Shown: piece after piece, positions 26,709 to 36,429 of the stretch
How the letters are laid out: each line of letters starts with the position of its first letter
Position numbering within the stretch: position 1 is the stretch's first letter
Source: Flavobacterium sp. K5-23
Lineage (GTDB): Bacteria; Bacteroidota; Bacteroidia; Flavobacteriales; Flavobacteriaceae
Assembly (NCBI RefSeq): GCF_023278045.1
Contig: NZ_CP056783.1
Coordinates: 310,001-374,000, forward strand
Reading direction: 5' to 3'
DNA: 64,000 nucleotides
Notes under the pieces: model-generated
What the model was told of the DNA's origin: nothing
The model's database searches: none
Seen by the model: the letters and a program-made list of their open reading frames with translations, nothing else
Position numbers and translations under genes: made by a program

Positions 26709-27317
26709 TTAATGATGTGATTTATGATCTTCCTCTTTTTTAAGTTTTCCGTCCATTGCTTTCATTTTATTCTCTTTTTTCATTTTCTCCATCATCTCCA
26801 TCATCTCCTTATTTTCCATCATAGACTTACACATTCCAGACATCATAGCATTATCTCCTTTTGATGATTCCATCATTTTCGACATCATACTTTTCATCAT
26901 TTCCGGATTTTCTTTCATTTTTTTCATCATCTCTGACATCATGCTCTTCATCATTTCTGGATTTTCTTTCATGCTTTTCATCATTTCAGTATGCTTGTCT
27001 TTCATCATTTCCGGATTATCCTTCATCATTTCTGACATCATTTTTTTCATCATCTCAGGATTTTCTTTCATACTTTTCATCATTTCAGTATGCTTGTCTT
27101 TCATCATTTCCTTTTTCTTTTCCTCCATCATCATTTTACCGCTTTTGCTATTCATAAGTATATCCATCATTTCTTTTGACATACTCTCATTGTTAGCAAT
27201 GGTATTCATTATTTCGATTCTCTTATCTGATTTTGAAAGAACCTGATTAGTTGACTGGCAGGAATATAGCAGTCCAATTAACCCAATTAACAGTGCAAAT
27301 TTTTGTAGTGTTTTCAT
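26709..27317 (-). CDS. Met-repeat lipoprotein, probable periplasmic copper sink
   Basis: A 202-residue lipoprotein with a lipobox at residues 17-20 (LYSC). About 50 of its residues are Met, mostly as MM pairs. The central part repeats units such as MKDKHTEMMKSMKENPEMM and MKSMMSEMM, and a 21-residue unit occurs twice exactly in protein. The chain is Lys/Glu-rich between the Met pairs, ends in HKSHH, and has no other domain. The MM and MxxM patterns fit multiple Cu(I) sites, as in Met-rich copper-binding proteins. It lies next to a copper ATPase and a His/Met peptide. The copper-binding role is inferred from composition and context. Confidence 0.8.
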   Translation of the reverse strand: MKTLQKFALLIGLIGLLYSCQSTNQVLSKSDKRIEIMNTIANNESMSKEMMDILMNSKSGKMMMEEKKKEMMKDKHTEMMKSMKENPEMMKKMMSEMMKDNPEMMKDKHTEMMKSMKENPEMMKSMMSEMMKKMKENPEMMKSMMSKMMESSKGDNAMMSGMCKSMMENKEMMEMMEKMKKENKMKAMDGKLKKEEDHKSHH

Positions 27318-27353
27318 AATTTTATATATTTAAATTAATAACAAACTTCAATT

Positions 27354-29900
27354 TTACAATTTCAAACTTCGCAATCGCAAGGCATTTGCAATCACGGAAA
27401 CGGAACTAAAACTCATTGCTAAAGCCGCAATCATTGGAGATAACAAAATCCCGAAAAACGGATATAGCACCCCGGCAGCAATTGGAATCCCAAGCACATT
27501 ATAAAAGAAAGCAAAGAATAAATTTTGATTGATATTTTTCATAACCGCATGACTCAGTTTTTTGGCTTTTACAATCCCTTGTAAATCCCCTTTGACTAAA
27601 GTTATTTTGGCGCTTTCAATCGCTACATCTGTTCCGGTTCCCATCGCTATCCCTATATCGGCTTGAGCCAAAGCAGGAGCGTCATTTATACCATCACCCG
27701 CCATAGCAACTATTTTACCTTCGGCTTGCAATCGTTTAATTTCTTTCAATTTATCTTCTGGTAAACAGCCTGCTATATATGAACTCAATTTTAATTCATC
27801 GGCAACAGCCTTGGCCGTATTAATATTATCACCGGTCATCATAATAACTTCCACTCCCTGGCGCATTAGTTCCTTAATAGCGGCAACACTTGATTTTTTT
27901 ATGGCGTCAGTAATGGTTACATAGCCTAAAACGGCATTGTCAACCGAAATATAAGAGACTGTTTTCCCCAGTTTCTGCTCAGCAACAATTTTACTTTCAA
28001 TTGCTTCGGAAGTAGCGGCTCCAAACTGTTCCATAAGTTTTTTATTCCCAAGAGCAACCTTTTTACCAGATACTGTTCCTATTACTCCTTTTCCGGTAAT
28101 GGATTCAAAGTCTTTAACTTCTGTCAATGTGATTTTTTTCGCTTGCGCAAATTGGACTACGGCTTGCGCCAATGGATGTTCGCTATATTGATTTACAGAA
28201 GCAATGTTTTGAAGTAAATCCTCCTCTTGATTAGTAGCTGAAAAAACCTTTTCCACTGATGGTTTCCCCTCCGTGATTGTTCCTGTTTTATCAGTGATTA
28301 AAACAGTCACCTTGTTCATTTTTTCCAATGCTTCGGCATTTTTTATCAGCACTCCTGATTGTGCTCCTTTACCCACTCCCACCATTACTGACATAGGGGT
28401 TGCTAGCCCTAACGCACAGGGACAGGCAATAATCAGCACTGCAACAGCATTTATGAATCCGTAGATTAAAGCTTCATTTTCAGGCCCGAATTTTGCCCAA
28501 ACAAGAAATGTAGTTATCGATACCACAACTACTATTGGCACAAAATACTTTGCTATTCGATCCGCTAATTTTTGGATTGGAGCTCTAGAACGACTGGCAT
28601 CATTTACCATTTGTACAATTTGCGAAAGCAAGGTTTCAGAACCAATTTTTTCGGCAACCATTACAAATGATTTAGTTCCGTTAATAGTTCCGGCAACAAC
28701 CGCATCATCTATTTTTTTATCGACTGGAATGGGTTCGCCCGTAATCATCGATTCATCAATCGTGCTTTCCCCATCGGTGATTTTTCCATCAACAGGGATT
28801 TTATCTCCTGGTTTAACACGCAATAAATCCCCTTTTTTTATATCATGAATAGAAATCACTTTATCGACACCATCAATTACCAAGGTGGCTTCTGTTGGCG
28901 CTAATTTCAGTAATTCTTTTATTGCGCTATTGGTTTGGCTATGGGCTCTGGCTTCTAATAATTGCCCTAATAAAACTAAAGTTAGGATAACAGCCGTAGC
29001 CTCAAAATAAAGAGAAACCGTTCCGCTATGCGTTTTAAATTCAGAAGGGAAAACATCTGGAAAAAACATCCCGACCAAACTGAATAAAAAAGCAACTCCC
29101 GTACCGATTCCAATCAAAGTAAACATGTTGAGATTCCAGGTAACAATTGATTTCCAAGCGCGAATAAAAAACATCCAACAGGCATAAAAAACTACGGGAA
29201 GCGTTAATAGTAATTGTACCCAATTCCACTTTTCAAGATCCATTACTTTCAATAATGGATTGTTAGGCAGCATTTCCATCATGGATATTATGAAAACAGG
29301 AACAGTAAAAAGTAAAGCTACTTTCATTTTGTGAAGCAATTTGAAATACGCTTTTTTTTCTTCACTATCTGATGGCTCCATTGGGACTAAATCCATACCA
29401 CAAATAGGGCAAGAACCTGGACCGTCCTGCACAACTTCTGGATGCATCGGGCACGTATAAAGCGTTTTTCCTATATTTAATTCTGGAGCTTTCACTAAAT
29501 CCATTCCGCATACTGGACAGTCTCCCGCTTTGTCATACACTTTATCGCCTTCACAATACATCGGGCAATAATATTTCCCTGCGGCATTAACTGAAAGTTC
29601 TTTATGAATAGTAGTGTTTTTGGGTTTATCAGTTCCACAACACGATTTTGCACTAGGCGTCTCAACTTCATTAGGTAAGGAGTCTGCGTGAGGAATCATC
29701 TCTATGGTGTAGTTTCCAACAGCAGACAAGGCATCTTGCAACTGCGCAACAGGAATATGTTTTTCCATTGTTAGGGTTGCCAATGCCGGATCTAAAACTA
29801 CTACTGCTTCAATTCCTTCGATAGCATTAAGTGTTTTTTCCACTTTAGTACGACAACCATCGCAAGACATTCCGGTAATTTTATAAGTGTGCGTCATCAT
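27354..29900 (-). CDS. copA: CopA-type Cu(I) P1B-ATPase with HMA and two Zn/Cu-ribbon domains
   Basis: An 848-residue copper-exporting P-type ATPase. The domain order is an N-terminal HMA domain (GMSCDGC near 11-16), two heavy-metal-binding ribbon domains (CPMYC...CPVCGMDL near 112-135 and CPMHPE...CPICGMDL near 150-171), then a P1B-type core. Key residues are TGE 387-389, the transmembrane metal site CPC 493-495, the phosphorylated Asp in DKTGT 537-541, HP in SEHPLA near 576 and GDGIND 735-740. Copper(I) is the expected substrate. It is preceded by the HMA-AraC gene (84 bases) and followed by the Met-repeat lipoprotein (36 bases). Very secure. Confidence 0.95.
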   Translation of the reverse strand: MMTHTYKITGMSCDGCRTKVEKTLNAIEGIEAVVVLDPALATLTMEKHIPVAQLQDALSAVGNYTIEMIPHADSLPNEVETPSAKSCCGTDKPKNTTIHKELSVNAAGKYYCPMYCEGDKVYDKAGDCPVCGMDLVKAPELNIGKTLYTCPMHPEVVQDGPGSCPICGMDLVPMEPSDSEEKKAYFKLLHKMKVALLFTVPVFIISMMEMLPNNPLLKVMDLEKWNWVQLLLTLPVVFYACWMFFIRAWKSIVTWNLNMFTLIGIGTGVAFLFSLVGMFFPDVFPSEFKTHSGTVSLYFEATAVILTLVLLGQLLEARAHSQTNSAIKELLKLAPTEATLVIDGVDKVISIHDIKKGDLLRVKPGDKIPVDGKITDGESTIDESMITGEPIPVDKKIDDAVVAGTINGTKSFVMVAEKIGSETLLSQIVQMVNDASRSRAPIQKLADRIAKYFVPIVVVVSITTFLVWAKFGPENEALIYGFINAVAVLIIACPCALGLATPMSVMVGVGKGAQSGVLIKNAEALEKMNKVTVLITDKTGTITEGKPSVEKVFSATNQEEDLLQNIASVNQYSEHPLAQAVVQFAQAKKITLTEVKDFESITGKGVIGTVSGKKVALGNKKLMEQFGAATSEAIESKIVAEQKLGKTVSYISVDNAVLGYVTITDAIKKSSVAAIKELMRQGVEVIMMTGDNINTAKAVADELKLSSYIAGCLPEDKLKEIKRLQAEGKIVAMAGDGINDAPALAQADIGIAMGTGTDVAIESAKITLVKGDLQGIVKAKKLSHAVMKNINQNLFFAFFYNVLGIPIAAGVLYPFFGILLSPMIAALAMSFSSVSVIANALRLRSLKL

Positions 29901-29984
29901 TTCTAAGTTTATAAATTAACATTACAAATATCCGAAAGAACCCTTTCTGCCTTGTTACAGAATTTTGGAGAAAAATTACAAGAT

Positions 29985-30545
29985 TTACAAATCGTCTATC
30001 TGAATTCTTTTTTTATCCTTTAATTTTTTAAAATGTGTGGGCGTAAAACCTGTTGTTTTTTTAAACTGATTACTTAAATGCGCCACATTACTATAATTGA
30101 GCTGAAATGCAATTTCACTCAAAGTCAACTCGTTATAAATCAACAATTCCTTTGCTCTTTCAATTTTTTGAGCAATAAAATAATGTTCAATCGTAATCCC
30201 TTCCATTTCAGAAAACAGATTACTCAAAGAGTTATAATCCTGTTGTAAATCTTCGGCTAAATAGTTAGATAAATTGGTTTTCAGTTTTTCAGTTTTGTAA
30301 TGCACCAAATCAACAATTAGATTTTTAATCCTTTCTATAATCTTGCTTACTTTATCGTCTAACAATTCGAACCCAAGTAAATTCAGATTATTGGTTAGTA
30401 ATTGCATTTCGCTTTTTTCTATATCTCCAGAAACCTCAACTTCACCCAGTGTCATTGATACAACAGGATGTCCTATTTTTTCCAGTTCAGCCTTTACAGC
30501 CATTTCACAGCGACTGCAAACCATATTTTTTATGTAGAGCTTCAT
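29985..30545 (-). CDS. HMA-like domain fused to AraC-type DNA-binding domain
   Basis: A 186-residue putative regulator. Residues 1-60 resemble an HMA copper-binding fold: MKLYIKNMVCSRCEMAVKAELEKIGHPV with the metal motif CSRC at 10-13. A helical linker covers about 65-110. Residues 115-186 are an AraC double helix-turn-helix: AQKIERAKELLIYNELTLSEIAFQLNYSNVAHLSNQFKKTTGFTPTHFKKL. The HMA head replaces the usual AraC sugar-binding or cupin head. It lies directly upstream of the ATPase gene and after a 118-base spacer from the CusB gene, so it probably senses cytoplasmic Cu(I) and controls the island. Regulation is inferred; the domain reading is good. Confidence 0.85.
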   Translation of the reverse strand: MKLYIKNMVCSRCEMAVKAELEKIGHPVVSMTLGEVEVSGDIEKSEMQLLTNNLNLLGFELLDDKVSKIIERIKNLIVDLVHYKTEKLKTNLSNYLAEDLQQDYNSLSNLFSEMEGITIEHYFIAQKIERAKELLIYNELTLSEIAFQLNYSNVAHLSNQFKKTTGFTPTHFKKLKDKKRIQIDDL

Positions 30546-30663
30546 TTACAATACTATTATTTTCAGCAGCTTATTCAAAGTTCCGATTTTTATTATTAAA
30601 ATCACTTTCCTTTCTTCATTATTAACTATACTTAGCTTAAATTCAGTGAATTATATAATAATT

Positions 30664-31878
30664 TTACATATCGTGTCCTGCCATAGGATCACTCCCTTTA
30701 CGAAATTTATACTCACTGTTGATCGCGTATGCTCCAGTAATGACTACTTTTTTATTTGGGTCTAATTCAGATATTATTTCGATCATTCCATTCGTTTCCA
30801 CTCCTGTTTGAACCATTACATTTTCAAAAATTCCAGGCCTTTTTTCAACCCAGATATAAGTGGCCTTTTCTTCTCGAATGACCGCATCCACAGGAATAAA
30901 CAATCCTTTTATATTGGATTTTGTTAATCTTGCTATGGTCTGCATTCCAGGTTTCAAAAGAAGATCTGCGTTTGGCACTTCCATTCTAATTAACAACAAT
31001 CTGGAATCGGGGTTAATTTCCGGGTTAATAAATGCTATTTTCCCATTTGTGTTTTTATCCGGATAATCCGTAAAGGAAACTTTTGCCGTTTGTCCTATTT
31101 TTAAACTTTGTGCGTAGTTCACGTTCACCTGAGTTTCAAGCCAAAGACTGCTTAGATCCGCTAATTTAATTATAGGACTACCTTCCATAACATAACTGCC
31201 TTCTGTAGTCCTAATTTCCGAAACATAGCCGTTATAAGTACTGTAAAAAGTGGTGTATGGCGACACATCAGCAGTCTTTTTTATGCCTTCAATTTGTGCA
31301 TTGGATAAACCAAAAAACAATAATTTTTGTTTGGCTGCATTGAGCATACTTATTGCATTTTTTCCAAAATCACCTGGCATAGACAATTGTTTATAGGCCG
31401 TGTAATAATCTTGTTTTGCAATGGCGATATCCTCACTGTATATTTGATAAACCGCTTCATTCTTTTTGACATAAACCCCTTCCGTCTTGAAAAATAATTT
31501 CTCAATCCTACCCATCGCTCTTGCCGAAATGGTTTTGATTTTTTCCTGATTTATCGTCAACACACCCGTATAAGTATCTTCAATATTACTTTTGGTTTCT
31601 AATATCGTTTGAGTGGTGATGTTACCCAATTGTATTTGTTGATCGCTCAGAGATATTTCATTAGGGGCTGAATCCTCTTTTTTCATAGGAGTCAAATCCA
31701 TATGGCAAATAGGACATTTACCCGCTTTATCTTCTTTTACCTGCGGATCCATCGAACAAGTGTAGTACACATTATCTTTTGATTCGTGTGCGCTATGTTC
31801 CTCTTTGTTTTTAGTATTACATCCTATAAAGGCAAGTAATACGACAAATAGGAAACTGTTTTTTAGTGACTTTTGCAT
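30664..31878 (-). CDS. cusB: RND efflux adaptor, CusB-like lipoprotein (second copy)
   Basis: A 404-residue periplasmic adaptor of a metal-efflux RND pump. It is a lipoprotein with Cys20. A ribbon metal-binding unit (CSMDPQVKEDKAGKCPICHMDL) follows at 41-62. The body shows the membrane-fusion-protein barrel and hairpin layout, with VYVKKNEAVYQIYSEDIAIAKQDYY near 135-160 and LAKLADLSSLWLETQVNVN-type strands. The C-terminal part (IPVDAVIREEKATYIWVEK) is standard. It begins two bases after the stop of another adaptor gene, so the pump has two CusB-like adaptors. The metal motif and partner genes indicate copper or silver. Confidence 0.9.
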   Translation of the reverse strand: MQKSLKNSFLFVVLLAFIGCNTKNKEEHSAHESKDNVYYTCSMDPQVKEDKAGKCPICHMDLTPMKKEDSAPNEISLSDQQIQLGNITTQTILETKSNIEDTYTGVLTINQEKIKTISARAMGRIEKLFFKTEGVYVKKNEAVYQIYSEDIAIAKQDYYTAYKQLSMPGDFGKNAISMLNAAKQKLLFFGLSNAQIEGIKKTADVSPYTTFYSTYNGYVSEIRTTEGSYVMEGSPIIKLADLSSLWLETQVNVNYAQSLKIGQTAKVSFTDYPDKNTNGKIAFINPEINPDSRLLLIRMEVPNADLLLKPGMQTIARLTKSNIKGLFIPVDAVIREEKATYIWVEKRPGIFENVMVQTGVETNGMIEIISELDPNKKVVITGAYAINSEYKFRKGSDPMAGHDM

Positions 31879-31880
31879 AA

Positions 31881-33239
31881 TTAATTGGTTTTAATAAAGC
31901 TCTCGCTATCCATTAAATACTGTCCATTTTCTACTACTTTATCTTGAATTGAAATTCCTTCAATGATTTTAGCAAAACCATCAATCTCAATTCCGGTTTT
32001 AATTTCTTTGGCTTTAAAACCTTTATCCATTTTCACAAAAACTACTTTTTTACTTCCTATACTCACAATAGCCTGTTTGTCGAGCCAAATACCTTGAACC
32101 GCATTTGATTTTACAATTCCTTGTAATCGCAAACCTATTGGAAAACGGAGTTTTTTATTATTCAAATAAACTCGGATTCGGTTTGTTTTATCATCAGGAT
32201 TAAATTGCGTTTCGACGAAATTCACTTTGGCGTCTACGAAGTCTTTTTTATCCAGCTCAGATGTTATTCGAATAAATTGATTCATTTTCACCAAGCTGTT
32301 ATTTCCTTGCGAAACGTTAAACACCCCCCAGACTTTATCTGTATTCATTAATTTAAAAACAACCTCAGCCTTTTTTATATAATCTCCTTCTTTTATTGAT
32401 AAGGAAGTTGTTGTTTCATTCGGTTTCTGCATTCCACCCGAAACATTATTTGACATTCCGTCTGTTCCCTGAACAATCCCATTAGTAGGGCTGTAAATAG
32501 AAATCACTGGCTGTGTTTTTTTGGCTGCAGCCAAAGAATTAATCTGGCTATTACTCATTCCGTAAAGAAGAAGTTTTTGTTTCGAAGCTTTTATAATCGA
32601 TGCGTTTCCTGAATCATTAGTGATTAGGTAAATGAAATTTTGCTGTTCTGTTAGCAATTCAGGGCTGTACAAATCAAAAAGCTTTTGTCCCTTAGCCACT
32701 TTTTGGAATTTATAATTCACATACATTTTCTCCACTCTCCCGCTAATTCTTGCCGCAATATTTACTGATGAATTAGGATCATATTCGACCATTCCCGGTA
32801 AATTTATTTCACTGCTTAGCGTTGTGTCTTTTGGCGTTGTGGTATTATAATTCCCTACTACAAAATTATCGGTTGGTTGCAATAAGTGATCGATGGAATT
32901 GCTTTCTTTAGGTTGGTTTTGACTTACTTTTCTAACTAAATCCATTCCGCAAATAGGGCAACTTCCGGGTGCATCCCGAATTATCTCGGGGTGCATCGAA
33001 CAAGTATAAACTAATTCCTGCTGTGGCTCTTTCTCTACTTTGATCAGTTTCATTCCGCATTTATGACAGGTTCCCGGTTGATTACTAAAAACCGAATCTT
33101 CTGGCATAGGACAGGTATAAGTTACCTCATCATTTGAAAAAAATGTATTGTTTCCTGATTTCGCCACAAAATAATAGGTCGCAATTCCAATGATGGAAAA
33201 AACCAAAACTACCAGACTGTATTTTAAATATTTGTTCAT
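31881..33239 (-). CDS. cusB: RND efflux adaptor, CusB-like with two ribbon metal-binding units (first copy)
   Basis: A 452-residue adaptor with an N-terminal membrane anchor (6-27). It then has two ribbon-type metal-binding units: CPMPEDSVFSNQPGTCHKCGMKL near 43-65 and CSMHPEIIRDAPGSCPICGMDL near 80-101. The adaptor body begins near 130 and includes GRVEKMYVNYKFQKVAKGQKLFDLYSPELL. It is immediately downstream of the TolC-like gene (two bases) and upstream of the second adaptor (two bases), an unbroken operon. Having two CusB adaptors is unusual; they may form mixed hexamers or serve alternative pumps. Confidence 0.9.
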   Translation of the reverse strand: MNKYLKYSLVVLVFSIIGIATYYFVAKSGNNTFFSNDEVTYTCPMPEDSVFSNQPGTCHKCGMKLIKVEKEPQQELVYTCSMHPEIIRDAPGSCPICGMDLVRKVSQNQPKESNSIDHLLQPTDNFVVGNYNTTTPKDTTLSSEINLPGMVEYDPNSSVNIAARISGRVEKMYVNYKFQKVAKGQKLFDLYSPELLTEQQNFIYLITNDSGNASIIKASKQKLLLYGMSNSQINSLAAAKKTQPVISIYSPTNGIVQGTDGMSNNVSGGMQKPNETTTSLSIKEGDYIKKAEVVFKLMNTDKVWGVFNVSQGNNSLVKMNQFIRITSELDKKDFVDAKVNFVETQFNPDDKTNRIRVYLNNKKLRFPIGLRLQGIVKSNAVQGIWLDKQAIVSIGSKKVVFVKMDKGFKAKEIKTGIEIDGFAKIIEGISIQDKVVENGQYLMDSESFIKTN

Positions 33240-33241
33240 AG

Positions 33242-34495
33242 TTACTTCGTTTCCAGTTGTTTTTCAATTTCTACCTGTGTGCTCAAAATGGACTGTAATT
33301 TGTCTAATTTCTCAATTTGAGCCATATTCAAAGCTTCCCAAGCATCCAACACAACAAACAAGTCTCCAGTATTGTTTTGCCAAGCTATAATTGAGGTGTC
33401 ATAATTCCTTTTCAAAGCCGGAATGATGCTTTTCTCGGCAATATCGTATTGCTTTTTCAAGTTGGTCAACTCCGTACTCATTCCTGAAATCATCCCAGTG
33501 GCTTCATTGAGGATCATTTGTTTTTGCCATTCGAGGCTTTCGTTTTTTATTCGAAAACTATCCATACTTGCTTTATTCATTTTGGTAGACCAAGGCATAG
33601 GAATCGTAATCATTCCCATCAAAGAAAATTGTTGTGGACGATCGCCAAAAGCAAACATATGGTCATATTTTACACCAAACTCCGGTAACAATTTAGCTTT
33701 TTCCGTTTCTATTCTCAACTGATTTAATTCAATTGTTTTTTCAATGGCTTTTACATCACTTCGGTTTTGAGATAGTGAAGTGGCATCCGTTTTCATAAAA
33801 TCAAATTCATTCAAATCATAAGCCGAATCAATATCAAACGCGGTGTTTTTGTCTCTTGCCATCAAGGTATTAAGCAAAATCCTTTTTTGAGAAATGTTGT
33901 TTTGCAACATAACCACCATACTTTGTAAGTTACTGTATTGTGATTTTGCCTTATAATAAGTGGGCAATTTATCCATATTGTATTGGTAGCGAATTTCCAT
34001 ACTTTTGATCATATATTCCAAAAGCAATAAATTATCGTTGGCAATCTTAATCTTTTTATCAAGTACAATCCATTGGTAATAATTGGCTTTTGCCAATGCA
34101 TTTAACTGATTAATGGTATAATTTTTATTCTCTGCTTCCACTGAAGACATAGCGTTCATATAATTATAGTCGGCTTTTAATTTTGACGCATTGGGAATCA
34201 TTTGCGTAAAGCCAACCATATAAGCCCCCATTCCAGGATTCATTTCATCCGCTTTCCACATTTTAGTGTCGTAGGGCGTCATAAACAAACCTGTATTAAT
34301 TTGTGGAGCCATCCAGCTTTTTGCACCAATAGCCGCAGCATTCATACTTTGAATATCGGCATCGTACATTTTTAATTGAGGATTATTTGTTTTGATTCTC
34401 GTCAAAACAGCATCCAAAGCAAGTGTTTGTGCCCCCACATTTGTAGTGCAAAAAACCAAACAACTTATAACGAGTAAATAGCTATTCTTTAACAT
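33242..34495 (-). CDS. cusC: TolC-family outer-membrane channel of the Cus pump
   Basis: A 417-residue outer-membrane efflux protein. A signal peptide (residues 1-22, ending VGAQ) precedes the coiled-coil outer-membrane efflux repeats: ALDAVLTRIKTNNPQLKMYDADIQSMNAAAIGAKS and LEYMIKSMEIRYQYNMDKLPTYYKAKSQY are typical of the TolC hairpins. It carries no lipobox Cys after the signal, unlike E. coli CusC. Its ATG lies 14 bases inside the end of the upstream CusA C-terminal gene, so it is translationally coupled to the pump. Confidence 0.9.
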   Translation of the reverse strand: MLKNSYLLVISCLVFCTTNVGAQTLALDAVLTRIKTNNPQLKMYDADIQSMNAAAIGAKSWMAPQINTGLFMTPYDTKMWKADEMNPGMGAYMVGFTQMIPNASKLKADYNYMNAMSSVEAENKNYTINQLNALAKANYYQWIVLDKKIKIANDNLLLLEYMIKSMEIRYQYNMDKLPTYYKAKSQYSNLQSMVVMLQNNISQKRILLNTLMARDKNTAFDIDSAYDLNEFDFMKTDATSLSQNRSDVKAIEKTIELNQLRIETEKAKLLPEFGVKYDHMFAFGDRPQQFSLMGMITIPMPWSTKMNKASMDSFRIKNESLEWQKQMILNEATGMISGMSTELTNLKKQYDIAEKSIIPALKRNYDTSIIAWQNNTGDLFVVLDAWEALNMAQIEKLDKLQSILSTQVEIEKQLETK

Positions 34496-36419
34496 CTATC
34501 AATTCTATTTTACCTTTTGTTCTCAATTCACGAAGCTTTGTTATTTCGAAAACTACTGGTGTTACTAATAATACATAAATCGTAGAGGTGATTGTCCCTC
34601 CAATAAGCGGTACGGTGATAGGAATCATCACATCAGCTCCGGTTCCGGTTGCCCAAAGTATAGGAACTAATCCAAATAATGAAACTGAAATTGTCATTAG
34701 CTTAGGACGCAACCTTTTGGCCGAACCGTCAATAATGTACTGTCTTAATATTCCTTCCGTAATCGTTTCACTGCTATTCCCGTGATCAGCAACCATTTTA
34801 TTCATCGCTTCATTCAGATAAATAGTCATCAACATAGCTGTTTCTATGGCCATCCCGAATAAAGCAATAAAACCTACTGCCACGGCCACTGATAAATTAA
34901 TACCATAAAAATAAACCATAAATACTCCCCCAATAAGGGCAAAAGGAACGGTGATCATAGTGATCATAGCCTCTTTCATTGAATTGTAAGTAAAATATAA
35001 AATGAGGAATATTATAACAACAACGATAGGCAATATCATACTCAATGTTTTATTGGCTCTGATTTGGTTTTCCCATTGACCGCTCCATTCCACATAATAT
35101 CCTTTTGGCATTTTGGTCATCATCGCATTCAATTTTTCCTGCGCTTCTTTTACGGTGCTCCCTAAATCGCGATCGCGAACATTAAACAAAACACTTCCTC
35201 TAAGCATCGCATTCTCACTGTTAATCATAGGAGGCCCATCACTTATTTTTATATCAGCTACGGTTTCTAAAGGAATAGGACCAAAATCCATAGTTTGCAC
35301 TTGGAGTTTTTTCAAGGCTGATATACTGTTTCTATATTCCTGTGCATATCTCGCATTGACTGAGAAACGCTGTCTGCCCTCAATAGTTGTCGTTAATGTC
35401 ATTCCTCCTATTGCCGCTTCAACTACATTATTCACATCATCAATGCTAAGACCATATCTACCTATCACTTCACGCTTAGCTTCAATATCGATATATTTTC
35501 CACCCGTAATAGGTTCAGCATATAAATCTTTAACCCCAGAAGTTCCTTCCAATGCTTTCTTGATTTTTTGAGCCAAGACATTGATGGTATCTAAACTTGC
35601 TCCATAAATTTTTATCCCCACATCAGTTCTAATACCTGTAGCCAGCATATTAATCCTGTTGATGATAGGCTGTGTAAACCCATTAGTCACACCCGGAATT
35701 TGGAGTTTATTATTGATTTCAGTTATGACATCATTTTTTGTTTTGTCTTCTCTCCATTCATTTTGAGGTTTTAACAAAACAATGGTTTCAATCATACTAA
35801 TAGGACTGTTATCGGTTGCCGTATTGGCTCTTCCCGCTTTTCCTAAAACGTGGGCCACCTCAGGTATTGATTTTATCAGTTTGTCCTGTACCTGCAATAT
35901 TCTTTTCACTTCTGAATTCGACACATCAGGTAAAGTCACCGGCATAAACAAAATGGAACCTTCATCTAGAGGAGGCATAAATTCAGACCCCAATCTGGTA
36001 AACATTGCAACGCCTATCAATAGCGCCAAAATATTAACAGCCAGTAATGATTTTCTCCATTTCAAACAAAAGGTAAGTATAGGAGTGTAAATTTGTTCCA
36101 GTTTTCTATTAATTGGATTTTTTGATTCTGGTCGAAGTTTTCCCTTTAGCAAGAAACTAATCAGCACCGGAGTTAAAGTAATGGCAAGAAACGCATCTAC
36201 AATAAGAATAAAAGATTTGGTCCAAGCCAATGGACTAAATAATTTACCTTCCATTCCTGTCAATAGGAAAACGGGTAAAAAAGAAGCAATTACTATAAGT
36301 GTCGAATAAAAAACACCCGGACCTACCAACTTAGAAGAAGACTCTATAAGTTTTAGTCTTTCTTCAGATGATAAAGGATCCTGTTCTTTTTTGAATATTT
36401 TATTTAAAAATTTTTTCAT
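34482..36419 (-). CDS. cusA: CusA-type RND permease, C-terminal part (split gene)
   Basis: A 645-residue protein that contains the second part of a CusA pump. It starts with a short cytoplasmic leader MKKFLNKIFKKEQDPLSSEER and enters TM5 at VGPGVFYSTLIVIASFLPVFLL. Loop 2 then follows: GSEFMPPLDEGSILF, SPISMIETIVLLK and NRINMLATGIRTDVG, which I match from memory to the Met residues of the CusA copper path, and GMTLTTTIEGRQRF. The last helices include TVPLIGGTITSTIYVLLVTPVVFE. The upstream half is encoded by the preceding gene, in another frame, with ten bases between them. The gene has its own ATG and an in-frame TGA just upstream, so it is a free-standing reading frame. Confidence 0.9.
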   Translation of the reverse strand: MKKFLNKIFKKEQDPLSSEERLKLIESSSKLVGPGVFYSTLIVIASFLPVFLLTGMEGKLFSPLAWTKSFILIVDAFLAITLTPVLISFLLKGKLRPESKNPINRKLEQIYTPILTFCLKWRKSLLAVNILALLIGVAMFTRLGSEFMPPLDEGSILFMPVTLPDVSNSEVKRILQVQDKLIKSIPEVAHVLGKAGRANTATDNSPISMIETIVLLKPQNEWREDKTKNDVITEINNKLQIPGVTNGFTQPIINRINMLATGIRTDVGIKIYGASLDTINVLAQKIKKALEGTSGVKDLYAEPITGGKYIDIEAKREVIGRYGLSIDDVNNVVEAAIGGMTLTTTIEGRQRFSVNARYAQEYRNSISALKKLQVQTMDFGPIPLETVADIKISDGPPMINSENAMLRGSVLFNVRDRDLGSTVKEAQEKLNAMMTKMPKGYYVEWSGQWENQIRANKTLSMILPIVVVIIFLILYFTYNSMKEAMITMITVPFALIGGVFMVYFYGINLSVAVAVGFIALFGMAIETAMLMTIYLNEAMNKMVADHGNSSETITEGILRQYIIDGSAKRLRPKLMTISVSLFGLVPILWATGTGADVMIPITVPLIGGTITSTIYVLLVTPVVFEITKLRELRTKGKIELIDVKE

Positions 36420-36429
36420 TTCAAGTCAA

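Noticed and set aside
26861..27246. Plus-strand open frames rich in Ser/Phe opposite the Met-repeat gene
   Set aside because: They are the complementary frames of MM/KE repeat codons and have no start or signal support.
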